Shown here piece by piece: positions 45,883 through 55,010 of a stretch of DNA of 64,000 bases. The stretch is from positions 37,707,021-37,771,020 of the forward strand of contig NC_031985.2 of assembly GCF_001858045.2 (NCBI RefSeq). Reading direction: 5' to 3'. This stretch comes from Oreochromis niloticus. Taxonomy: Eukaryota > Chordata > Actinopteri > Cichliformes > Cichlidae. The position numbers were made by a program, and so were the translations under genes. Position 1 is the stretch's first letter. Every line of letters begins with the position of its first letter. The notes under the pieces were generated by a model. That model saw only the letters and a program-made list of their open reading frames with translations, had not been told where the DNA came from and made no database searches.

Positions 45883-46199
45883 GGGGCGACTGTGGCTCAG
45901 GGGGTTGGGAAGCGCACCTGTAACCGGAAGGTCGCCGGTTCGATCCCCGGCCTTTCTGTCCTGGTCGTTGTGTCCTTGGGCAAGACACTTTACCCTACCG
46001 CCTACTGGTGTTGGCCAGAGGGGCCGATGGCGCGATATGGCAGCCTCGCCTCTGTCAGTCTGCCCCAGGGCATCTGTGGCTACAACTGTAGCTTGCCTCC
46101 ACCAGTGTATGAATGTGAGCGTGAATTAATAATGGCATTGTAAAGCGCTTTGGGTGCCTTGAAAAGCGCTAATATAAATCCAATCCATTATTATTATTA
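45883..46199 (+). mobile_element. tRNA-derived SINE, resembling the cichlid AFC family
   Basis: The tRNA-like head has box A TGGCTCAGGGGG (from 45893) and box B GGTTCGATCCC (45937-45947), the internal RNA polymerase III promoter. The body includes CTTGGGCAAGACACTTTACC and GGCGCGATATGGCAGCCTCG. The 3' part AGCGCTTTGGGTGCCTTGAA with AAATCCAATCC ends in TTATTATTA and looks like a LINE-derived tail. It is moved by a partner LINE's reverse transcriptase. AFC identity is from recall. It lies within the hAT element. Confidence 0.85.
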
Positions 46200-46231
46200 A
46201 AATAATTGTTTGTGGCAGCCCTAGTAGTTAT

Positions 46232-46453
46232 GTTCTTAAACTTCTGGTCGATGTCTTCTTTGAATGTTATGAAGTCTGATTTCAGGTTGTTTTGGAGGGA
46301 TTGAATTTGTTTGCTAATACAGTCTAGTCCGTTTTGAAAGGTAGCCATATTAGCTTCGGGTGCTAGCTTGTCCTCGTTGTTCAGGTGTTTTATGTCTTTA
46401 CCTTGGGTTTCTGGGGATTTTTTATTCTTTGCTTTTGTTGTCCCTCCCCTCAT
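46232..46453 (-). pseudogene. L1/Tx1-like LINE ORF1 N-terminal fragment
   Basis: The start at 46453 gives MRGGTTKAKNKKSPETQGKD, then a coiled-coil-like stretch (ATFQNGLDCISKQIQSLQNN, then SDFITFKEDIDQKFKNI). The basic head plus coiled coil is typical of the RNA-binding ORF1 protein of L1-clade LINEs. It ends where the hAT element inserted (46231), and the remainder is missing. Confidence 0.6.
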
Positions 46454-46557
46454 CTTCCAAAGTTGTTTTGCCTCAAGCTTTAATTTGTGTTTTAGCTGAG
46501 TTTATCTGGTTGGCTTGTGGGAGCTCTGTACTTATGCGACCATACTGCTCTACCGTC

Positions 46558-47065
46558 ACACCGGTGTTCTGACAAACCATCCTACTTTGGCAAAATGTCC
46601 TACCTTAAGTAGCTTATGCACATTTCTGCTGTCACAGAATAATTCCAGCACAAATTTAAGTAGATATGACGGTTTGCCACTTAACTTTGCCCATCAGAGT
46701 ATGCTTGTAGCTCATATTCATAAAGCCAGGATGGTTTGCCACTTCATTTTACCCGTTAAAGTATGCTTGTAGGTCACATTCACAAAGGTAGGATGGTTTG
46801 CAACTGAATTTTAGCTGTTAATGTATGCTTCTAGCTCAGATTAACAAAGGTAGGACAATTTGCCACTTAATTTTAGCTGTTAAAGTATGCTTGTAGGTCA
46901 CATTCACAAAGGTAGGATGGTTTGGCACTTAATTTTACCCATCAGAGTATTTTTTTAGCTAATATTCACAAAGGTAGGACAGTTCGCCACTTAATTTCGT
47001 GTTGTGCGCATGCGCAGAAACGGGTAGGATTGTTTGTCAGGTAGGATGGATTCCTAGAGCACCGG
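46558..47065. mobile_element. MITE-like unit with an internal 63-bp minisatellite
   Basis: CCGGTGTTCT...CCATCCTAC on the left and the inverse GTAGGATGG...AGAGCACCGG on the right suggest terminal inverted repeats of about 25 bp. Between them lie 5-6 tandem units of about 63 bp. No target duplication could be fixed. Confidence 0.5.
46660..47000. repeat. ~63-bp tandem repeat, 5-6 copies
   Basis: The units read GGTTTGCCACTTAATTTTA-C-C-GTTAAAGTATGCTTGTAGGTC-ACATTCACAAAGGTAGGAT with 10-20 percent divergence. Confidence 0.85.
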
Positions 47066-47260
47066 AAGCCCTCAATAGTGCTCTTTTAACAGCACCTGCT
47101 TTCATCTGCAAGCAAATGCACCATCCTCAGAGTGCGGCCAATTGCATTGATTCATTTACTCAAACTCATAATACAAAGAAAGAAAGGCAGTAGCCTATGT
47201 TCAGAAAAAAAAATCGGATGGTGGACACATACATGCTCATGCAAGTTAGTCATGTTTGTG

Positions 47261-47640
47261 TCACGGTTAGCGCTGGCCAACCGTGGAGATGTGAGGAAGG
47301 AGGACCCAAGTGCTGGACTCTTTAATGAAGGCAGTGCGTTTATTTACAGTGAAGTAAATAACAAGTACACAATAAATTCCCGTAGCTCCCTAGACTCCCG
47401 TGTCGTGTGTCACTCTAACGTCCATGCTCGTGCTCTCCACTCCCGTGTTTCAGCACACCCCGTGCGTGCTGTCCTTTTCTGCTCCACGCTCCTCCTGCAG
47501 GGACACAACAAAGGCAGCCGTCAAACACCAACTCCTGCGGGCAAACACGACCGGCAAGATACTATACATAGACACACACTAACTTGGAGTGTAACTCAAT
47601 GATCCCGTGTCGAGGAGCTCTCAGCTACACTCCTATGTAG
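47261..47640 (-). mobile_element. LTR fragment starting TGTCACGG
   Basis: TGTCACGGTTAGCGCTGGCC at 47261 with GAGGAAGGAGGACCCAAGTG and TTTATTTACAGTGAAG is like the minus-oriented LTR end at 5074. The opposite terminus is not found. The 156-aa open frame across it is not a protein I recognise. Confidence 0.5.
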
Positions 47641-47654
47641 CTATTTTTACATAT

Positions 47655-47795
47655 CGCCCAACCCTATTAAGGATGCTAATTTGTCTGTAATTTGTGCAAT
47701 CCAGTTTATCCTTTCCTTCTTTGGGGATAACTGAAATAAAAGCCTCCCTCCAGGAAATTGGAACTTCTCCGTTTTTTAGTACCCAGTTAACCCTT
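47655..47795 (-). pseudogene. L1/Tx1-like reverse-transcriptase fragment
   Basis: The minus strand reads VLKNGEVPISWREAFISVIP, then KEGKDKLDCTNYRQISIL. This is the first conserved block of L1-clade reverse transcriptases. Nothing else of the element is attached. Confidence 0.65.
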
Positions 47796-48899
47796 TCACA
47801 CATAGTGATCACTACAGTGGACAGCGATTCAAAGGCTGTTTCCTTGTATTTGTGTCAGTGTTGATGGGTATATTTGCACTACATTGAACACTGATGTGTC
47901 ACTCCACACCCTGCCACCCACTGGTCGTTTAATGTTACTATAGATGTATGACGTGTTTCATTGTAATGATTGTTATTTAACCCTTTCATACATGAATTAT
48001 GACAACCTCAATCAGGAATTTTTTGTTAAGTATTTTTATTCATCTTTTCAATGTTGTTGTCGGGTTTGAATACATTTTTTTTAAATTAAATTTATGTATG
48101 CTGTGTGCATTTTTTCCATTCCTAAGTTGTGAGTCTACACCAGCCATATTTCACAACGCTGTGACTTGATTATGACTATGATTATGAATCACTGAGACTA
48201 ATGTAAAATTTCAGTTTCTTTCTTTATTGAATAAACTCTGGCCAAGAGAGCCAGTGAGACAAAATCCAAAATACTGTCCTTAGTTATTAACATTTGAAAT
48301 GATGAAGGCACTTGAAATGTAACTTAATATTAGTTGCCTTTCCAGAAAAACACAAAATCTTTTCACAAGTACTTCAGGTTTTGTTCTCTCGCCCTGTTTA
48401 CTCTTTCCCTCCCAGGCTTCTAGACTTCGGATTGGCCAACATTTCTACACGGTTAGGATTTGGCATGTTCTTGACGGCATTTGACTTCGTGTTTTGCGTT
48501 TACATGTGGACCGAGATATTTTTTCAAAACTACACGTGTGGACCTGATTTTTTTTTTTTTTTTAACAAAAACGGGAAATATCTGTTTTCAAAAATATATG
48601 TGTAATGCTTCTCTTTCGTTTTGCCCTCTGGCGTCCAACTCGGGTTTCTGAGACTTCCTGCCATATTTTCCTTTTGTCAGAATCAGTGCCCTTTTTGCAT
48701 ATTATTTTACTGGGCTTTTTATTGGTTTGCTAGGCTATTCGGGCTTAGAAAATTAAAGGTTGGGCAGCTCCCTTTTTAAGCCTGCTGGAGGTGCACCTGA
48801 AGTCCACCTAAGGTCCTTATTTCTTGTTTGCTTTGTTTTTATTGTGTTGCAAGTCTCTGGTAGAGATGCTTTGGAAGTGTCAGTGTTAGCCTGTTAATG
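47796..48899. other. Gene-less stretch with TTAACCCTTTCA-type repeat ends
   Basis: TTAACCCTTTCACACATAG (47789) and TTTAACCCTTTCATACATG (47977) resemble piggyBac-like MITE ends. The rest is AT-rich and unassigned. Confidence 0.3.
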
Positions 48900-49014
48900 A
48901 GGCACGAGTCGGTGTGAAGGACTTTTGGAGGCTGGAGCTGGTGCTGCTGTGGAACCAAAGAAAACCTGCAGCTGTTCAACATCAGCCAGTTGTTAATCAC
49001 AGGTATGTTGTCAT
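48900..49014 (+). repeat. Exon-like repeated unit 1, left part
   Basis: TTGGAGGCTGGAGCTGGTGCTGCTGTGG...AATCACAGGTATGTTGTCATT parallels 54690-54775 and 56690-56805. A CAG|GTATGT donor-like site is shared. The right part is at 52813-53105, beyond the L2 LINE. Confidence 0.6.
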
Positions 49015-49034
49015 TAATTCAATTCAATTCAAGT

Positions 49035-49736
49035 AGTAAATGCGTGAACCAGTTTTTCAGCATCACTCTGAGACAGGATATTTCTAATTTTAGAGATGCC
49101 AGTCTTACATATCTGTTTAATATGTGCATTGAAGGACATGTCCTGGTCAAAAATGACTCCAAGGTTCCTCACAGCATTACTGGAGGCCAAGGTAATGCCA
49201 TCCAGAGTAAGAATCTGCTTAGATACCATATTTCTAAGATTTTCAGGGCCGAGTACAATAACCTCAGTTTGATCTGAATTAAGAAGCAGAAAGTTAGCGG
49301 CCATCCAGGTCTTTATGTCTTTAAGACATTCCTGCAGTTTAACTAATTGGTGTGTGTTACCTGGCTTCATGGATAGATAGAGCTGGGTGTCATCTGCATA
49401 GCAGTGAAAATGTATGCTATGTCTTCTAATGATGCTGCCTAAGGGAAGCATGTATAATGTAAACAGAATTGGTCCTAGCACTGAACCCTGTGGAACACCA
49501 TAATTGACCTTAGTGTGTGAAGAAGACTCTCGATTTACATGTACAAATTGGAGTCTATTAGATAGATATGATACAAACCACTGCAGTGCAGTACCTGTAA
49601 TACCTACAGCATGTTCTAATCGCTTTAATAGGATATTATGGTCGACAGTATCGAACGCTGCACTGAGGTCTAGCAGGACAAGCACAGAGATGAGTCCACT
49701 GTCAGAGGCCATAAGAAGATCATTTGTAACCTTCAC
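49035..49736 (-). CDS. L2 LINE ORF2, reverse transcriptase palm
   Basis: The frame is open back past 49736 to about 49915 without an ATG. Motifs: LLDLSAAFDTVDHNILLKRL (A), YGVPQGSVLGPILFTLYMLP (B) and FHCYADDTQLYLSM with the catalytic YADD (C), then MAANFLLLNSDQTEVIVLGP and GVIFDQDMSFNAHIKQICKT. It ends at LVHAFTT. The usual LDYCNSLL...LHWLPV region and stop are absent, replaced by the TTGAA-type tail. Confidence 0.9.
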
Positions 49737-49903
49737 TAAAGCTGTTTCTGTGCTGTGATGAGCTCTGAAACCTGACTGAAACTCTTCAAATAAGCCATTC
49801 CTCTGCAGATGATCTGTTAGCTGTTTGACAACTACTCTTTCAAGGATGTTTGATATGAAAGGAAGGTTGGAGATTGGCCTATAATTAGCTAAGACAGCTG
49901 GGT

Positions 49904-50242
49904 CTAGAGATGCTTTTTAAGTAAAGGTTTAACTACAGCCAGCTTGAAGGCCTGTGGTACATAGCCGATTATTAGAGATAGGTTGATCATATTTAAGATT
50001 GAAGCATTAATTAATGGCAGGACTTCTTTGAGCAGTTTTGTAGGAATGGGGTCTAAAAGACACGTTGATGGTTTGGAGGAAGTAATTATTGAAGTTAACT
50101 CAGAAAGATCAATTGGAGAAAAAGAGTCTAACTTAACATCGATGGTACTAAAAGTAGCTGTAGATAATATTACATCTGTGGGACTATTACTGGAAAAAAA
50201 AATTTCTCTAATGATTAAAATTTTATTTGTGAAGAAGTTCAT
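49904..50242 (-). CDS. L2 LINE ORF2, start of reverse transcriptase
   Basis: A continuation in a shifted frame (MNFFTNKILIIREIFFSS...). It contains ITSSKPSTCLLDPIPTKLLK and VPQAFKLAVVKPLLKK, the opening block of CR1/L2 reverse transcriptases. A second indel near 49915 shifts to the frame reading DPAVLANYRPISNLPF. Confidence 0.85.
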   Translation of the reverse strand: MNFFTNKILIIREIFFSSNSPTDVILSTATFSTIDVKLDSFSPIDLSELTSIITSSKPSTCLLDPIPTKLLKEVLPLINASILNMINLSLIIGYVPQAFKLAVVKPLLKKHL

Positions 50243-50252
50243 GAAGTCATTA

Positions 50253-51545
50253 CTAGTTAACGTTAAAGGGATCAGTAGAGCTCTGACTTTTTGTCAGCCT
50301 GGCTACAGTGCTGAAGAGAAACCTGGGGTTGTTCTTATTTTCTTCAATCAGTGACGAATAGTAAGATGTTCTGGCTTTGCGGAGGGCTTTCTTATAAAGC
50401 AGCAAACTATTTCTCCAGGCTAAATGATGATCCTCTAAATTTGTGACACGCCATTTCCTCTCCAGCTTACGAGTTATCTGCTTTAGGCTACGTGTTTGAG
50501 AATTATACCACGGAGTCAGGTACTTCTGATTTGAGGCCTTAGTTTTCACAGGAGCTACAGTATCCAGAGTCGTACGTAGTGAGGAGGTAAAATTATTAAC
50601 AAGATAATCGACCTCTGTTGGAGTAGCGTTCAGGTAGCTGCTCTGCTCTATGTTGGTACAGGGCATTGAAGATGATAACAGTGGGTGGATTATATTCTTA
50701 AACTTAGTTACAGCACTTTCAGAAAGACATCTACTGTGATAAAGTCTACTCTCCACTGCTGTGTAATCAATTATTGTAAATGTAAATGTTATCAGGAAAT
50801 GATCAGACAGCAGAGGGTTTTCAGGAAACACTGTTAAATGTTCAGTTTCTATGCCATATGTTAAAACAAGATCTAGAGTGTGATTAAAGTGGTGGGTGGG
50901 TTCTTTTACATTCTGAGAGAAGCCAAATGAGTCTAATAACAGATTAAATGCCATGTTGAGGCTGTCATTTTTAGCATCTACATGGATGTTAAAATCACCC
51001 ACAATAATTATTTTATCTGAGCTGAGCACTAAATCAGATAAAAAGTCTGAGAAATCAGAGAGAAACTCTGTGTAAGGCCCAGGTGGACGATAGATGATAA
51101 CAAGTAAGACTGGTTTCTGAGTTGTACAGCTGGGGTGGACGAGGCTAAGCATCAGGCTTTCAAATGAATTAAAAGTCTGTCTGCGTCTTTCGTTAATTAA
51201 TAGACCGGTGTGAAAAATTGCTGCCACACCGCCCCCTCGGCCTGTGCTTCGAGGTTTCTGGTAGTTAGAATGACTCGGGGGTGTTGATTCATTTAAACTA
51301 ACATACTCATCCTGCTGCAACCAGGTTTCTGTAAGGCAGAGTAAATCGATTTGTTGATCAATTATTAAGTCATGTACTAACAGAGACTTGGAGGAGAGAG
51401 ACCTAATATTTAATAATCCACATTTCACTGTTTTACTCTTTGGTTCAGATGTGGATACTGTATTGTTCTTTCTTTGTGATTGTTTATGTTTAAGTTGTTT
51501 GTTGCTGGTTTTTAGTTTGTTTTTTGTCTTTTTGGGAGCTGACAC
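50253..51545 (-). CDS. L2 LINE ORF2, endonuclease part
   Basis: A 430-aa open frame starting MSAPKKTKNKLKTSN. The apurinic-like endonuclease motifs are CGLLNIRSLSSK (N), LLCLTETWLQ (catalytic E), IIVGDFNIHVD (D and N) and NPLLSDHFLITF (D-H). The linker to the reverse transcriptase follows (TPWYNSQTRSLKQITRKLER, YYSSLIEENKNNPRFLFST). The frame is lost at about 50253-50280 by a small indel and resumes as 50242-49904. The enzyme nicks target DNA to prime reverse transcription. Confidence 0.9.
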   Translation of the reverse strand: MSAPKKTKNKLKTSNKQLKHKQSQRKNNTVSTSEPKSKTVKCGLLNIRSLSSKSLLVHDLIIDQQIDLLCLTETWLQQDEYVSLNESTPPSHSNYQKPRSTGRGGGVAAIFHTGLLINERRRQTFNSFESLMLSLVHPSCTTQKPVLLVIIYRPPGPYTEFLSDFSDFLSDLVLSSDKIIIVGDFNIHVDAKNDSLNMAFNLLLDSFGFSQNVKEPTHHFNHTLDLVLTYGIETEHLTVFPENPLLSDHFLITFTFTIIDYTAVESRLYHSRCLSESAVTKFKNIIHPLLSSSMPCTNIEQSSYLNATPTEVDYLVNNFTSSLRTTLDTVAPVKTKASNQKYLTPWYNSQTRSLKQITRKLERKWRVTNLEDHHLAWRNSLLLYKKALRKARTSYYSSLIEENKNNPRFLFSTVARLTKSQSSTDPFNVN

Positions 51546-51647
51546 AGTCTCTATGGAGATGGGTTTTTGGGGGGGTAGCAGGAGGAGAGAAGCTGCAGAG
51601 AGGCGTGTAAGACTGCAACTCTGCTTCCTGGTCCCAACTCTGGATAG

Positions 51648-52520
51648 TCATATTTTGGGGGGTTTAATAAATTGGTCCATATTTCTAGAAATGAGAGCTG
51701 CTCCATCCAAAGTGGGATGGATGCTGTCTCTCCTAACAAGACCAGGTTTCCTCCAGAAGGTTTGCCAATTATCTATGAAGCCCACATCGTTTCTGGGACA
51801 CCACTCAGACAGCCAGCAATTTAAGGAGAACATGCAACTAAACATGTCACTCCTGGTCTGATTGGGGAGGGGACCAGAGAAAACTACAGAGTCCGACATT
51901 GTTTTGGCAAAGTTACACACCGATTCAATATTGATTTTAGTGACCTCCGATTGGCGTAACCGGGTGTCATTTCTGCCGACGTGAATTATGATCTTACTGT
52001 ATTTACGTTTACCATTAGCCAGCAGTTTTAAATTTCCCTCAATGTCGCCTGCTCTGGCCCCTGGAAGACAATTGACTATGGTTGCCGGTGTCTCTAGCTT
52101 CACATGTCTGAGAACAGAATCACCAATTACCAGAGTTTGACCCCCGGCGGGTGTGTCGCCGAGTGGGGAAAAATGGTTAGACACATGAACAGGTTGGTGG
52201 TGTACCTGGGGCTTCTGTTTAAGACTATGCTTCCTCCTCACCGTCACCCAGCCGCCCTCTTTCCCCAGCTGCTTGGGGTCTGCCGGGGAACAGCTAGCGG
52301 GGCCTACGCTATCTTCGGCTGCACCAGCTACAGGGGCCTGGCTAGCTACGGGTGAATGAAGGGTGCGAAGCCGAGTCTCCAATTCAGTAATCCTGGCCTC
52401 CAGAGCTGCAAATATGCTACATTTGTTACAGGTATCATTACTGCTAAAGGAGGCCGAGGAGTAGCTAAACATCTGACACAATGAGCAGGAAAGTGCAGGA
52501 GGGACAGGTGAAGTAGCCAT
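51648..52520 (-). CDS. L2 LINE ORF1 with SGNH/esterase-like domain
   Basis: An open 290-aa protein. N-terminus: a cysteine-containing segment (CSLCQMF, CNKC) and coiled-coil-like ALEARITELETRLRTL (residues about 35-55). The second half contains TLVIGDSVLRHV (nucleophile Ser in GDS, about residue 133), IIHVGRNDTR (block with N) and RRDSIHPTLDGA (D-x-x-H). This is the arrangement of SGNH hydrolase domains found in ORF1 proteins of some CR1/L2 LINEs. The protein is thought to act with the LINE RNA, possibly at membranes. No stops, so the copy is fairly young. The first ATG fits the usual start. Confidence 0.85.
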   Translation of the reverse strand: MATSPVPPALSCSLCQMFSYSSASFSSNDTCNKCSIFAALEARITELETRLRTLHSPVASQAPVAGAAEDSVGPASCSPADPKQLGKEGGWVTVRRKHSLKQKPQVHHQPVHVSNHFSPLGDTPAGGQTLVIGDSVLRHVKLETPATIVNCLPGARAGDIEGNLKLLANGKRKYSKIIIHVGRNDTRLRQSEVTKINIESVCNFAKTMSDSVVFSGPLPNQTRSDMFSCMFSLNCWLSEWCPRNDVGFIDNWQTFWRKPGLVRRDSIHPTLDGAALISRNMDQFIKPPKI

Positions 52521-52812
52521 GGTGCTAGCAAGTCGGCTACGAGCTAAGCTAAGCTAGCGAAACAGTACAGACACAGTGAGTGAATACTTTGGCTATAAGT
52601 TAGGTAGTGAGTACACAGAAAGTGTGCTTCGGATGAAGCAGGTGAAGATTATACTATGAAAAAAGAATGTATCTAAAAGTTTTTAATTAAATTGCTAAGC
52701 AGATAAACTACTCAAAAACACCACTGTGTTTGAGCAGGAACAGGAAGTGATACTCTACCGCAGAGAGAGTGAACACCAAGTGACAGCACCACCAAGAGTC
52801 AGGATCTTGGTG

Positions 52813-53105
52813 GCGCCGGTAGCCTCTGTTTGAGCATCTGAGGAGGTCTTTGTTTTCTCATGATGAGATTTGGGGGATCTGATTCTCCATTATGATCATA
52901 AAGAGTCCTGACAGAAAACACTCAGCTCTTGTGCCTCTGTGGCTGCAGATTTTTGCTCCGTGTCAGCTGACATGTGTTTTGGTGCTGTCGTTGTGAACAG
53001 GGGCAGGAGTGGAACCAGACTCCTGAGGCGCGGCCGTGACGCTGACTCAGAGTGATGTTAAAGATGAGTGAATACACCCCAACCCAGCACCAGAGCCTGA
53101 ACAGG
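52813..53105 (+). repeat. Exon-like repeated unit 1, right part
   Basis: GAGGAGGTCTTTGTTTTCTCATGATGAGAT, ATTATGATCATAAAGAGTCC and CTCCGTGTCAGCTGACATGT align with units 2 and 3. Confidence 0.65.
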
Positions 53106-53464
53106 TAAAAAAGGCAGTGATGAACAGTTCATTCATAAATCTGTGATATAGTTAGTTTAATTTGCATCTGTATTTCACTTCCTTTGAATAAAGTAATTTA
53201 TCTAGTTTCACACTGAAGTTTGAATTTTAGCTCATTGGTTTCTTTCTTTAACCATAGGGTCTAAAATGATGTCATCCTACCCTGTGCAGCTACAGGTTTG
53301 AGTGTTTGTAGGAATTTTCTTTCAGAAGTGAGCTGGTAAGGTCAGACATCAATGTTGGATGAGAAGCCCTGGCTTGTAGTCTCTGCTCTAATTAATTTCA
53401 GAGGTGTTCTTTCAGGTGCAGGCCGTGTTATTACTGATCCATTTTGACCAATAACAATTCCTGG
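53106..53464. other. Unassigned sequence
   Basis: No gene or known repeat recognised. Confidence 0.3.
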
Positions 53465-54070
53465 TCTCTTCTACTCAGGGCAGTCCACTTGCTTGTAATA
53501 CACCTCGTCTTGAGCTGCATACTTCACATCTGTGTGACGAGTCTGTGTCCGCAGTGCTCTCCATATTCTCTGTGAACATTTTGCTTCTGTAAAAACTTTC
53601 TTGATGCATCTAAAGCACAAGTGTGACTTGCTCCCCAGAAGGCACAGCAAAGAGTATTGTGTTGTATTGTAGCCAAAAACATTTTGCATTGTGTTCTTTG
53701 CCATAAGAGACCAGTCCATTGCAGTGTTCCAGTGGCAGCAGTTACTTGCCTTGACATTTTTATTTTTGGAAGTTCTTGATTGTGTTCCTCAAGCAGTCCA
53801 TTACTCCATGGGCAGTATGCAGCTGTTTTCTTTACCTCTGTGTTGAAATTTTCTGCCATGTCTCTCACGTCATCGTCATTAAACTCTCCCCCGTTGTCAC
53901 TAAATTGTTTGAGAGGAGCCATGTGCACTCATCGCGTCATGAACAAAGTGTTTGACTATTTCAAAAGATTTTTGTGAGTTTAGGATTCTCCCTGCACTAA
54001 ACCGTGTAAACTGGTCAATAATGTGGAGATACCACTCATGGTTAAAGTTCACACAGTTCCACAGACACAG
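53465..54070 (-). pseudogene. LTR-retrotransposon integrase fragment
   Basis: The minus strand from about 54060 reads EWYLHIIDQFTRFSAGRIL (first catalytic D in IIDQF), then after a stop/frameshift LKQFSDNGGEFNDDDVRDMA (second D in SDNGGEF) and YCPWSNGLLEEHNQ (catalytic E), and later MAKNTMQNVFGYNTTQYSLL. This is the rve-type integrase core that inserts retrotransposon DNA. The catalytic triad can be recognised, but the frame is interrupted and no LTR, RT or protease is nearby. It is similar to integrases of fish Ty3- or copia-type elements; which one cannot be said. Confidence 0.75.
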
Positions 54071-54689
54071 TCTCATTGTATTCAGATGCTGGTGTTGCTA
54101 GTGCGAGTTTTCTTGTGTCTTTGACATATCAATATTCACGAACAGTTTTCTGCAGGATTGTGTGGCATTCTGCATCGTTGTCCTGAGCTTTTTAAAGTCA
54201 CACGTAATCTTGATTCCAGTTTAAATCTTACAGGAAAAAGTAGAATAAAGTTACTCTGTGATGTTTTTTTCAACTCATGTCAGTTTTAATGATTCAGTTT
54301 TTTGAGCAGAAGGCGTCCTGCTTGCCGTGGCGCTGGACAGGAGCTCGCTGAGGGGGCACTCCTGGCACAACCTCCCTTTGTGTGAAGATGCACCAGCACT
54401 GCTGCCCGGTCAAAGTCTTCAAAATCATGAGCAACCTCAAACTGTCACCGTGTAAAACTGGCTTGACACCAAGACACTCACCACTAAGCATGCGCAGCAG
54501 GTGCTGTGGTGGAGGGACTAGATTCAGGTGAAACGCTCAGCCGGCTTTTAAACCTGCAGCTCTGGCTTTACCTGATCATTTTTTCCAAATTTAGGTTACT
54601 TTGACTGCCAACATTAAGACCTCCCACACTACACAAAGGGGGTGGTTTGGGAGGGGCTGTAGCACACAGCCTAACAGGACGCTGCCCAG
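54071..54689. other. Unassigned sequence
   Basis: A 65-aa minus frame (54294-54491) has no recognised motif. No other feature seen. Confidence 0.3.
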
Positions 54690-55010
54690 GAGGACGCAGA
54701 GACAGCGTGATGGAGGCTGGACTGGGTTCTGCTGTGTACCTGAGTTCATCACAGGTATGTCGTCATCGGTGCTGCCGGACTGCGTTTGAACCTCTGAGGA
54801 GGTCTTTGTTTTTCTCATGATGAGAAGGAGTAAGGATCTGATTATCCAATATGATCATGAAGCATCCTGAAAGAAAACATTCAGCTTTTCAAGCAGCTGT
54901 GGCTGCAGATCTTTGCTCTGTGTCAGCTGACCTGTGTTGTGGTGGTTTCTGTGTGAACAGGGGCGGAGGGCTTCTACCAGTAGCGAGTCAGACAGGAGCT
55001 GAAGTGGAGC
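54690..55010 (+). repeat. Exon-like repeated unit 2
   Basis: ATGGAGGCTGGACTGGGTTC...TCATCACAG|GTATGTCGTCAT followed by CTGAGGAGGTCTTTGTTTTTCTCATGATGA and GTGTCAGCTGACCTGTGTTGTGG. It could encode MEAGLGSAVYLSSSQ before a donor-like site. Function unknown. Confidence 0.65.

Larger units (their letters stand above)
44562..46223. mobile_element. hAT-like element carrying a nested solo LTR and SINE
   Basis: The ends TAGAACTGCCAC and GTGGCAGCCCTA are inverted, with exact 8-bp duplications GTAGTTAT (44554-44561 and 46224-46231). After subtracting the LTR (410 bp plus duplication) and SINE (about 317 bp), about 930 bp remain, including the GATTAGTCGACTAATCGC stretch common to such elements. No transposase. 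Confidence 0.9.
49015..52812 (-). mobile_element. Nearly complete L2-type LINE
   Basis: From 52812 leftward it has a 5' UTR, ORF1 (52520-51648), ORF2 (51545 to about 49035) and a tail TTGAATTGAATTGAATT at 49015-49035. It interrupts repeat unit 1. The 5' end appears present, but the C-terminal part of ORF2 and the 3' UTR are absent, an unusual pattern for LINEs, which normally lose the 5' side. Confidence 0.85.

Noticed and set aside
45883..45955. Functional tRNA gene
   Set aside because: It has boxes A and B but is followed by a SINE body and TTA tail. It is a SINE head.
47132..47602. 156-aa plus-strand open frame
   Set aside because: It overlaps an LTR fragment. No similarity recognised.
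54601..54818. Host NLR or immune gene exon
   Set aside because: The thought came from the repeated exon-like units, but no NACHT, LRR or other domain motif can be seen.
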